From contig OX359193.1 of assembly GCA_947172415.1 (NCBI GenBank), positions 568,501 through 632,500 of the forward strand: 64,000 nt of DNA, written 5' to 3'. The translations under genes were made by a program, and so were the position numbers. Position 1 is the stretch's first letter. Each line of letters starts with the position of its first letter. Positions 48,001 to 58,139 of this stretch are shown one piece after another. This DNA is from Chondrosia reniformis (Eukaryota > Porifera > Demospongiae > Chondrillida > Chondrillidae). A model generated the notes under the pieces. The model ran no database searches. It worked only from the letters and a program-made list of their open reading frames with translations, and was not told the DNA's origin.

Positions 48001-51000
48001 AACCAAGGGAGAGGGGATGGTGGATGGGCGGTGGTGGGAGGGCAGATGGGCGGGTGGTGGGAGGGCAGATGGGCGGGTGGTGGGAGGGCAGATGGGCGGG
48101 TGGTGGGAGGGCAGATGGGCGGGTGGTGGGAGGGCAGATGGGCGGGTGGTGGGAGGGCAGATGGGCGGGTGGTGGGAGGGCAGATGGGCGGGTGGTGGGA
48201 GGGCAGATTGGTGGGTGGTGGGAGGGCAGATGGGCGGGTGGTGGGAGGGCAGATGGGCGGGTGGTGGGAGGGCAGATGGGCGGGTGGTGGGAGGGCAGAT
48301 GGGCGGGTGGTGGGAGGGCAGATGGGCGGGTGGTGGGAGGGCAGATGGGTGGTGGTGTTTGGACATACCAAACTGCTGAATGGCCTTGTCAGCACTCCAA
48401 GGTAACTCAAGCGTAATGTGAACCCTTCTCTTTTGATTCTTAAGGGAACACAAAGAAAGAACAATGTTAACACATGATGCAATCATAACCAGTAGCTCTC
48501 GTGTTGGCTACCTTTTCTCTTCTATCTGCATGGAGGGATATCCCAGAACTGGCTGCCTCCGATATGATGGCTACATCCTGAGAGGTAGGATGGGATCACA
48601 GGGTTGGCTAAACACAAAATGAATCTTGTAAAAACATAATCTGAATACCTTTTCTCCATCCATGAATGCTTGCTTCTCTGCTAGGTTCATCATCTCCACG
48701 GGAATGTCCCCTTGACTCCTCAGCTGGTACTTGACTGTCCCATTGGGCTGGCTCACCAGACGACCTCTTCTCCCCGTCATCTGTAGCAAGGGAAAGACCG
48801 TGACGGACACTCAATCAAAATGGCCGACACTTTATACATGCCCTTGTGTAGTCACAGGACATAACAAATGGAACTACCTAGTACATTAATAATTTAACAC
48901 ACCAATTTTCTTACATGCTACATCTACTTTAGAGTAAACGTTCTATTGGGTTTGAGTGAGAGGTTTGGATGAGGATACAAGTGTTTTCGTCTTCTTCTCT
49001 TCTTCTCCACATGTCAGCATGCAGCATGCAGCATTCCAGGAATTAGCACAATCAGTTAACCTAACTTTATGACCTCACAAACAGGCAGTACCCACCTCTG
49101 ACACAAAGAGTGGTCCGCCAAGTCCTTTAATCAGCTCATCCAGTGTATTGTGTGGAAGATAGGGAGAGAGGACGTGCAACTTTTGCAACAACTCATCTTT
49201 TAACTTTGCTACTACAGAGCTCCTAGCAGCTGGGTCTGTGCTGTGCTTTGCTGACTCAACCAGTCCTTCTGTCTGTGCTGAAGAGAAGCTTGCTAGTGAG
49301 TCCCTTAAACTGCCTCCTGTTGCTAAGCTCCTGGGAGAAGGTTGGTTGCTATGACTACGGCCAATAAGGTTTAAATAAGGCTTCTCCTCCTTCATTAAGG
49401 AGGGTATAGCTATTGAATGTCTTCTGGAAGTTGATGGTTTTCCAGAAGACTTTAAGGGTTCTTTGTTCAGCTTTCTCTTCTTGGCTTGAGGTTTCTTCCT
49501 GTGAGAAGCAGCTGAAAACAAAAGAGACATCTCAATTTTAGAGAACTGTCATCATCACTGAATCATTTGGTTGTCATTGCAATTTAAATATTTAAAACTT
49601 ACCTTCAAACATTTTAAATGGATCTATGGAATCATCATTATCATCTGAGGACGGACTATCACTGTCAGTGTCACTATCAGTATCACTACTCTCACTGTCA
49701 TTACTAAAGTCACTGTCATCTTCAGAATCACTGCTGGCAACTGTGCAAATATTAAAGAGTCAAACTTATGCAATAAAGAGTCAAACTTATGCAATAAAGA
49801 GTCAACCTTATGCAATAACATATTTGGACACTAGCTTGTTGAAGCAAGTCAATCTCTTAGGCAACCTTGACTATCCTCACCTTCTTCTCCTCTGAGACGC
49901 TTTCTTAAGCTAGCGGGTAGTGTGGGGTCATCAAAGAGGTCGTAATGAAACAAACTACTTTTCACTTCAGCAGTTGGAAAGTGCTTCTTTATCAAACTTT
50001 CAAATACACCCCTGCAGCCAGATACAATTCAATCAACAAAGAAAGGTACATATACAGTGCTACACTGTCAGATTAGAGTGGAGATACACGAAACTAGATC
50101 AAAGGGATGAGCTTACTTAGCAGTTGACACAAACTCAGTTAGTTCCCCTCTGGCCTGCTCCAGTTGCTCTAATGTGCGAGCCTCTCCAGTAGACTGCAAA
50201 CCAATAACCACACACTACAGAAACAAGACAGCATTAAGATGGCTGACCATTATAAGAGCGACCATTATAAGAGCACATTAAGATGACCGCTAACTACAAG
50301 AGCACATTAAGATGACTGCTAACTACAAGAGCACATTAAGATGGCTGACCATTGTAAGAGCGACCATTATAAGAGCACATTAAGATGGCCGCTAACTACA
50401 AGAGCACATTAAGATGGCCGCTAACTACAAGAGCACATTAAGATGGCCGCTAACTACAAGAGCACATTAAGATGGCCGCTAACTACAAGAGCATATTAAT
50501 AGTAAAGCTAACCTTTCCCTCTTTTATTGATTTTTTGGCTAATGCAATAGCTTCTTTGACTTTGGCTGCTATGCATAGATACTTGAAGAATCGCTACATT
50601 ACAATAACATAAAGAAACTCAAAGCCTACGTAGCAAGGCACACTTCCTTTGAGGAATAAAGGGGTCACCCTCAGAGGGGGAAGAGCTGTGTGCTACTTAT
50701 AAACTTGCCTGGTGGGCAGCCCAGAAGAGGGACCACATGTGAGAGACATCAATATCCAGGAGTTGAGCTGCTTCTTCAAACTTCCTCTTTGCCTCCACCC
50801 ACTACAACAACAAGTGACTTCACATATCAGATGAGCCCATGTTGCCGACAATATTCCAAGTGATTGTGTTTGTTTGGAAAACACCACAACTATGACATTG
50901 TGTTCTTAAGGCACCAAAAACTAAATCTGTACTATCTAACTAAATCTGTACTAACTAACTAAATCTGTACTAACTAACTAAGTCTGTACTAACTAAGTCT

Positions 51001-54000
51001 GTACTAACTAAGTCTGTAGGATGAATGTGTGTGTGTGGCCACTCACAATGTCCACAGCTGCATCGTACATGTCTATAAAGTCCTCAGACAGCTGTACTTC
51101 CTTAATTTGAAAGGAGACTCCATGGAAACTAAGTTGGCGGGCAATGTATGCACCACGCAGCTGCACAAGTACACAAACAGCAAAATGGATGCCATACAGG
51201 TTGTGTATTGACACTAGTGCCAACCTTCATATCCATGGCAACCAGTTCCATGGCACCAACACCTCTCCTCTCTACAGCTTTCAGAAAGTCTAAAAAGTCA
51301 TCAAATTGGGTTCCCTTTCCCCAAATACCCAACCTGGACATGTAACCCATGTTACGAGGCTCAGATGCACCTATATGTGTAGGAACACAGTTTTAAGTAC
51401 ATTTCATCACATATACGTACACATCTGTCACCCACGGTACACATCTGTCACCCACGGTACACATCTGTCACCCACGGTACACATCTGTCACCCACGGTAC
51501 ACATCTGTCACCCACGGTACACATCTGTCACCATGACAACAAGTCTGTCACCCATGGTACACATCTGTCACCCATGGTACACATCTGTCACCCACATCAT
51601 GTCTGTCACCAGGACAACATTATGAATACACAGTCTGACCTGTAGCACTGCAGTAAACAATCCTGGCCTTGGGCAGTCTCTCCTGAAGTTCCAAAACTAC
51701 AGTTCCCGTCTTACTTGGCTTGCCTGACTTGGAGGGAAAGAGGTTCTTGGCTTTGTGACACTCATCTAGAACAATCTTGTGAACAGTCAAGGGTGTAACA
51801 CTTGTTAGCACTTTGTAAATAAGTACAAAACACAAGCATCACCTGATAAATACGTGCAGTACTTATCAAGGATTCCACACAGTGAAACTGTAAACACTAA
51901 ATGTATTTCAAAAGTGAACATCTGTGCATAGTCCGTTGAGGATACCAATCCATCAAATCCTGTACCCAACCAGTGCAAGAGCTGGTTAAGTCTTGTGCTA
52001 TACTTGCCTCCTGAAGTACTCTTGCCAATTAGTGCAGAGTAGGTACTGAATATAACTCCCTTTTTAACTCTGTCATTTCGTTTACCACTTATCTTTCCAT
52101 AGCGAAACTATTTCACAAATACAGCACAACTTTTAACTCTTGTAAGAAGGTTCATATAAAAACTTACTTTATTGAGAGCGTACACTTGAAGCTTTTTTGC
52201 CCCAACATCGTGTAAATCCCTAAAAAGAAGGAAAAAGGAGGAACTCAAAAAAACTTACAAAAAAACAAAAACTCAGGTATCTAATCCAGCTAATCCAGCT
52301 AATCTTCAATAAAGAGAACCAACTGTTATATTATTAACTACTTACTATATATCTATATATAAATTATTATTGTAATATTGCCATTTTATTGTTACACCTT
52401 GAAAAAAAAAAAAAAAAAAAGGAGGAAAAAAAAAGAAAAAAGTGCCGAAACCCGGGATCGAACCAGGGACCTTTAGATCTTCAGTCTAACGCTCTCCCGA
52501 CTGAGCTATTTCGGCAGCTTACTTAGGTCTCTTGTTTTGAATATTTAAACCAACCTCACCTCATCGCGTCATATTTCAAGTCGTTGGATACACTTAACCT
52601 GAATGAACACACGGAATGTAAACGAGTGTGAGAACATTACAACAATGTTATATTCATCTCAATCTTACCAAACTGCCTTCTTCCTTCCATCCAAATAATT
52701 TTGGTAAATAATCCCTAGGAGCACAAACAAGACTACCAATAATTCATGCTGCGCAACTTCATGTTGCAACAGAAGAGATCTATGATTTACCTGCAATGAT
52801 TCTTCCTTTACCAACACCAGCTCCGTCACCTAGAAAACATACAATTCATAACTGTGGTAATTTTTTGGGATAGTAAATTCAACACCATTATCAAATATAT
52901 TAAAGATGTGCTATTTTTTTGGGGCGCCAAAGGTTTTAATATGGATTCTTGTTCAGAACCTTGTATATACCGTCAACAAAATGGCAGACACTCAGGCTGG
53001 ATTTCGCTTACTAAGCTTAAAGCTAGCTTTCACTTCCTTTTGTTGAAACATTGAACCAATGAATAGGATTTAGAAACCACCTTTACTAATACTATGCAAC
53101 GTAAAGCCTGCACAAAACGTTTTCTACAATAGATGGCCTTGAAATTGACGGTATTCGAGCAACGACCAGAATCAGTTAACCAGACATCTAACAACTAGCA
53201 AGTAGTTTGAGTTTGGGGGCGTCAGGTGCCCCACAAGTTTTTAAACTCATTTATTTGTATTACATGTACAAAACATTACAGTGACATTGGATTTTACAAC
53301 AAAGTATTCAACATCTGGATACCAAGCATATATCATTGTAGTTGTAGCAAGTTCTAGAACTTTAATTAACAAAATATGATTCATAAAGTAGTAATTCATG
53401 AAACACTATTTTACTTCAGATATGGTTGACATCAAAAATAGACTGTTTTCAAGGCTTGTTACTAAGAGAAAGCTTATATAGAGCTTTAGGATGATGATAC
53501 AGCTTCATTCCAACCTAGTCATAGTTCACTAGATTCCAAACAGTTTAAAATGCCACTTCTGCATGTCCCTTACCAACAAGAAACCCAGCTCTACAGCCGT
53601 TGCCCAAGATATTCATGTGCTGTTGACAAGTGTAGACCACTGCTTCCAGCTGGAGGGCAGAGAGCTTCTTCTCCTCGATGATGCTGACAGGGAAGGTGAG
53701 ATCTAACCACACTGACGGAGGTTCCACACTGGACAATGTACTGTACATAATGGGGGCCAAAGATCAGTACATTAAGGGGGTGACAGGTGAGGACATGAAG
53801 GGGGGTGGTGGGTGAGGACATGAAGGGGGCGTGGTGGGTGAGGACATGAAGGGGGCGTGGTGGGTGAGGACATGAAGGGGGCGTGGTGGGTGAGGACATG
53901 AAGGGGGCGTGGTGGGTGAGGACATGAAGGGGGCGTGGTGGGTGAGGACATGAAGGGGGCATGGTGGGTGAGGACATGAAGGGGGCGTGGTGGGTGAGGA

Positions 54001-56147
54001 CAGGAAGGGGGCGTGCTGGGTGAGGACATGAAGGGGGCGTGGTGGGTGAGGACAGGAAGGGGGCGTGCTGGGTGAGGACAGGAAGGGGGCGTGCTGGGTG
54101 AGGACATGAAGGGGGTATACGTAGTAGGCTGAAGAGGTGAGTGTAAACAATTAGTGCAAACAGTGTGTTTATTAACCTGGACTCCACCACAGGGTCAGGA
54201 TGAGGATAACCAATTTTCACTGAACAAAGAGAGACAGAAAAAAATTAACAGATAAAGAAAAATAGGGGAACTTTAAGATCTAAAGCCAATCCTAAGGCAT
54301 TGATATCATCATCATTGAACTAGTAGTATCCAGAGTTCAATGATGAAGATAGAGTATACTTCAGAGGTGCTGATGGTTTTCTCATGCATACATAACTGTG
54401 CACTAGTGCTGTCGCCAGTCACACCAAATCGCACCAATAGATAGCCACTATTAGTATAAGCTCATAGTTTCTACTAGCCTGCCACTAGACTCTACTTCTC
54501 TTCCGTCTCCGCACGATAATGAGAAGTAGGGTCTAACGGCCAGACTAGGTTTGTTTTTTTAGAAAATGTCACAAGGGGAATAAAATACAATATAGTACAT
54601 TTTTAGGGCAACCTAGTTTACTGACTGTTTGATAGTAGATTTTTCAAGGGGGTGAATATGCATTTTTAAGAGGGGACAAATGCCCCCCCCCCCCCCCCCC
54701 AGGAAACCTGTCTACACCTAACTATTTTGTCTGTCCACTCACACTTGGAGGGTTTATATGTCGCATAAGTATCTCCGGATAAAAAATCATCATCTACTTC
54801 AGCTTCTGCCTCTACCTCTTCACTGATACCTGCGATACCCTCAGAGGCTTTCACTTCTCGAAGAACCTGTTTCACTGATATTTCTTCTTCTGTTGGGCCA
54901 GATCGTGAACTAATGAAGTCTATTTTCTTGACACTGTGAAATGAAAATTATACATTGTGTGGGTGTTTAGTAAAAATATGCATAAATGCATTATATGAAA
55001 AATCTAATGAACCATTTTCCTACATGCTATGCCTATTCTGTAAAGGAGCCTATAGGGAACTAAACCTAAAGAGAGCTTTGGATGAAGATACGGGTTCAGA
55101 TATTACGTATATATATTATGTATGTCTTCATACTCTAAGCAGATTGATTGAATTGACTGGACAACATCAGGAATGAGTGCATTTTAAATTAAAGAAGAAT
55201 CTTTAATTTGTTATTCATTTTCAGTTAATATTCAATAAAAGAGATTTAAACACAGATAGTGGAGGGCATTCCTCAAGCAAGTTTGGAGTGAACTAGAGAA
55301 TGTGGTTCTACATGACTTTTAGAAGATAGGCTTAGTAATTGTAGGGATTTTGAAGTAAATGGATGGTGTCTCTAAAGTGAATTGAAAGAGCTACCTACCT
55401 ATCCTTCAGAGTCAAATTTGGTGACAACTGGACTAGAGGTTTGCTGAGTTGTAGAGCACTAGTTAAACCTTGAATACTTGTCTTTGTTAAGCCACCAGTA
55501 AGAGGTACAGCTGAAGACATTGCCACTGTGGCAGGCTTTGAGTGCGACACAGCAAGAGGATAAGGCAGCCCTCCCATTGCAGAGGATGACGGAAGGAGAG
55601 GGAGAGACGGTTGGGGCATCAGTTGAGCCACGGCCTGTTTGCCTAGTATGTCAGAGTAACCTCCCATTTGGGTGGTGATGGGAGTTGACGAGGTGAGTGA
55701 GTTCAAAATTTCTGTCATGGGGTCTGGTGTAGCTATGGCAGAACTTCCAAATAAAGCCTCAAAGGAAGTATCCAAAAGTGCTGAGGTATGCGGGTCTGAA
55801 GAAGCGAGTATGTTTTGACCTGCTGTGGAAGAACTATACGAGACCGTCTCGGGAATTAGGGAGTTCAAATCCACCACACTACTGACAGGTGGATTTACTT
55901 TATTGCCGTCGTCTAGAAAGGAACCTAACACATCATCCACCGAAAGTTTTCCTTTTGAGAAGTTATTGGCTTGCGAATTCTGTTCCTTTGGCAACTGTAG
56001 GACTACGGGGTCGACGACTGTGGCGACCAACTTTCCTAAATCGTCAGAGACGAGGGGTACTGCACCAGAAGAACTCTTTGGTGTTTGACCGACCGACTGG
56101 TGGTCTATGCCACTGGAGCGTAGAGCTAGCGAAAGAATGTCATCCAT
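45010..56147 (-). CDS. SBNO1: Strawberry notch (SBNO) SNF2-like helicase regulator
   Basis: Long multi-exon gene. The start [17 protein letters not shown] (56147) leads a low-complexity N-terminal exon to about 55400. Next come [14 protein letters not shown] (54170-54220), [20 protein letters not shown] and [16 protein letters not shown] (53560-53745), the Walker A exon [14 protein letters not shown] (about 52793-52835), the DExH box [17 protein letters not shown] and the SAT motif CSATG (51640-51800), then [29 protein letters not shown] and [11 protein letters not shown] (51050-51340). A Ser/Lys-rich and acidic linker is at 49075-49740, [15 protein letters not shown] at 49090-49140, the [21 protein letters not shown] region at 48370-48440, SRDLSRFN near 47700, [17 protein letters not shown] at 47040-47120, and a C-terminal domain ending at 45010. 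These match the SBNO order throughout. SBNO proteins are nuclear transcriptional co-regulators linked to Notch and EGFR pathways. Introns carry six minisatellites and a tRNA gene. Confidence 0.93.
45175..45515. repeat. Minisatellite, CACATGAGCATCACATGGGT unit
   Basis: Imperfect copies of TGTCACATGAGCATCACATG in an intron near the 3' end of strawberry notch. Confidence 0.85.
46445..46575. repeat. 27-28-bp minisatellite, GGGAATGAACCAGACCA unit
   Basis: Five copies of CTTATATGGGAATGAGCCAG in a strawberry notch intron. Confidence 0.8.
48018..48350 (+). repeat. 23-bp G-rich minisatellite with G-quadruplex motif
   Basis: About 14 copies of GGGAGGGCAGATGGGCGGGT plus GGT. Each junction contains GGGCGGGTGGTGGGAGGG, four G-runs with loops of 1, 4 and 1 bases. 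The G-rich strand is the template strand for strawberry notch. Confidence 0.92.
50245..50490. repeat. 28-bp minisatellite, GAGCACATTAAGATGGCCGC unit
   Basis: About eight copies with a variant containing GACCATTATAAGAGC, in a strawberry notch intron. Confidence 0.85.
51414..51600. repeat. 20-bp minisatellite, ACACATCTGTCACCCACGGT unit
   Basis: About nine copies with a few variants in a strawberry notch intron. Confidence 0.88.
52433..52441 (-). terminator. Pol III terminator T-run downstream of tRNA-Phe
   Basis: On the minus strand, ACTTTTTT follows directly after the tRNA 3' end. This is the usual RNA polymerase III stop signal. Confidence 0.7.
52443..52515 (-). tRNA. tRNA-Phe (anticodon GAA)
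   Basis: 73 bases without intron. The acceptor arm GCCGAAA pairs with TTTCGGC. The A-box is TAGCTCAGTCGGGAGAG, the anticodon loop CTGAAGA carries GAA, and the B-box is GGTTCGATCCC. The D, anticodon and T arms all fold. It lies in a strawberry notch intron in the same orientation as that gene. Confidence 0.97.
53780..54115. repeat. 27-bp G-rich minisatellite, GGGGCGTGGTGGGTGAGGAC unit
   Basis: About 12 copies ending ATGAAGG or AGGAAGG in a strawberry notch intron. G-rich on the same strand as the 48-kb array. Confidence 0.9.
54681..54700. repeat. Poly-C tract
   Basis: An uninterrupted run of roughly 20 C in a strawberry notch intron; its exact length is likely unstable or misread. Confidence 0.8.
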
Positions 56148-56400
56148 TTGAATAGTGAAACGTCGTTAAGCAAGTGTTTCTGAATTTACTGGTATCCAGG
56201 GACCAAGGTTTTTATACTCATAAAGTAAAATATAGAGTCATTTCCTCAAAGGCCTCAGATCGATTGAACGTGGCATAGTTTGGGGATTTATGGAACTCCC
56301 CTTTTATATGGCGCCGATCTACATAGTGTATGACGAACACGTGATAATATGTTGGTCCGCAAGTTTACATGAGCATAAATAACAATTGATAAAAACAAGA

Positions 56401-57982
56401 CTACACGTCTCGAACTTCGCATGTAAATGATAGAGGAGATAAAGAGTGCTGTGTGATAGATGTTTCGGCTGTATTAGGAGGAGCTGGTGGCGTGTGTGCA
56501 TTAGACATTAAAGTAACAGGAGAATTTGCTGGAGATGGGTATACGGGCTTCTCTGGCGACGGATAGGCGGCCTGAATGGAGGAAAGATTGAGAATTAAGA
56601 GAGAATTTAAGATCTGTTTGCCCATGTCTGGCTCTTTGTAAACAAGTGTTAGAGTAGAAAATACAATGACTTTGTTTACCTGAAACTTTCTTTTTAATGC
56701 TCTGTGGATAGTTGGGGCAATCCCCTCTCCAACAAGAGAGTAGTCCTTATCTTTGATGAGTGGTGTTCCACCAGGACTCCTATGTACATGATATCAGTGT
56801 GGTACAAGGATATGTAAACCACAAGTGTTTTAATTTGTACCTGTCAATGTCCACTCTTCTTAAGCTGGTTCTCAATCTCTTCAACTCATATCTGTGATAC
56901 AATGTTGTACAAGTGTTTCATGTGTATTTTAAATTATATTCAATTGCTCAACTAACGGGGCTACATTTATCGATTTTCTTCGATTGCCAACTTTACCCCC
57001 AGATCTCAACCTTCTACTGGGAAAGCTCTCTGTGGGCTCTATACTTCTTCTCAGCTACATACACAAAGAAAAGAACAGGAAGTGAACAAAGAAAGCATTC
57101 TAGTATCATGACCAAGCCACATAAACAAATACCTTTATGGAGGATCTCTCTTTAGCATTCTTTAATCTCACAGACTTAATGTCATCCAAAGTTACGATTG
57201 GTTGATTGAGTGATTTTGCCTTTAGAGTATATAAGTATAGGGAAGCTTTAACAAATCTTACATTATACCTTTAAAATACATTGCTTATAATAGAAATCTC
57301 ACCTTTGCCATATTTTTAATTCTCAATGATGATCTTACTGGTAGAACAGCAACAGATAGTGGAAGAACAGGTGGAAGAGGCGGGGGAGGAGGAGGAGGAG
57401 GCGGGGCTACACCACCCTCATTTCCAGCAGCTATATCAACATTCTTTATTGAAAGAGAGAGGAATTGAATATAATTGAAATACATACCAAGACTTAGCTT
57501 GTTCTAACCTTTGTTATACGTTTCTTAGCTTGTCGAACTTCCTCAAGTTCATTCTCTAACAGTGCCACCTTCCTGTGAGCATTCTCGAGTTCCTTTCTCA
57601 GCACTCTTGAAGGAAACAGCATGTCTTTTGCAGCCTCCATGCCCTAAACAGATGGAGAAGGAGATAGAGCTTAATACGACAAGACGAACGTGAACATTAC
57701 TCGCTATTCCTCTATTATAGCTCGTACCTGTGATAGACCATTTTGACACCACGAGTAAAAGGTGGTAATGTTGGAATGGGTAGCTGGCCTCTCGTTCTCA
57801 AGGTTGTGAAGATCCGTTGGCAGACTCGCGGGTAGAGAACCAGAATGCTTCATGAGAACCGCTCCTCCGTCTTCCATCTGATTGGAACCAAGCTCTCTCT
57901 CCTTATCAAGCTTCCTCCTAACTCTTTCTAAATATTTCCTTTGGTTCGCGAGATTTCTCTTTCTGTGCCGAGATTGAGGCAT
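56401..57982 (-). CDS. PRR11: PRR11 (proline-rich protein 11) homologue
   Basis: Start chosen at 57982 because MPQSRHRKRNLANQRKYLER mirrors the basic N terminus of vertebrate PRR11; an upstream in-frame ATG at 58033 exists. Landmarks in order: TFYSWCQNGLSQ (57720-57760), AAKDMLFPSRVLRKELENA with a predicted coiled coil (57510-57640), a polyproline stretch VAPPPPPPPPPLPPV (about 57375-57415), PIVTLDDIKSVRLK (about 57165-57210), LRTSLRRVDIDR (56840-56895), SPGGTPL and TIHRALKRKFQ (56690-56780), then a Pro/Ser-rich C terminus ending at 56401. The pairs YSWCQN...DxxFPSR and RxVDxxRSPGGTPL are diagnostic. Human PRR11 is cell-cycle regulated and affects actin and chromatin; the role here is unknown. 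Confidence 0.85.
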
Positions 57983-58139
57983 TGTTGTGCTGATTAACTG
58001 ATGTATTGCGCTGTGACAGATGTACGTTGACACCTTTCCACTGTGTTCAAATATCGCTCTGTGACGTCATGAATCGAATAACCAATGAGAGATGGCTTTT
58101 TGTAATGATATTCATAGTCTAAATCCTTGTCCGGTTAAA
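57983..58139. promoter_or_regulatory. Divergent promoter: PRR11 (-) / TTD14-like (+)
   Basis: The two start codons are 157 bp apart on opposite strands. The interval includes GTGACGTCAT (CRE-like, near 58060) and ACCAATGAGAG (inverted-CCAAT type, near 58080). Bidirectional transcription is inferred from spacing. Confidence 0.5.

Noticed and set aside
47955-48486. Pro/His-rich frames ([15 protein letters not shown]) on the minus strand and Gly-rich frames on plus
   Set aside because: Translation of the 23-bp intronic minisatellite attached to the real strawberry notch exon at 48370-48440.
51306-51536. [17 protein letters not shown] repeat frame
   Set aside because: 20-bp minisatellite in a strawberry notch intron.
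53591-54220. [17 protein letters not shown] repeat frames
   Set aside because: 27-bp intronic minisatellite between two strawberry notch exons.
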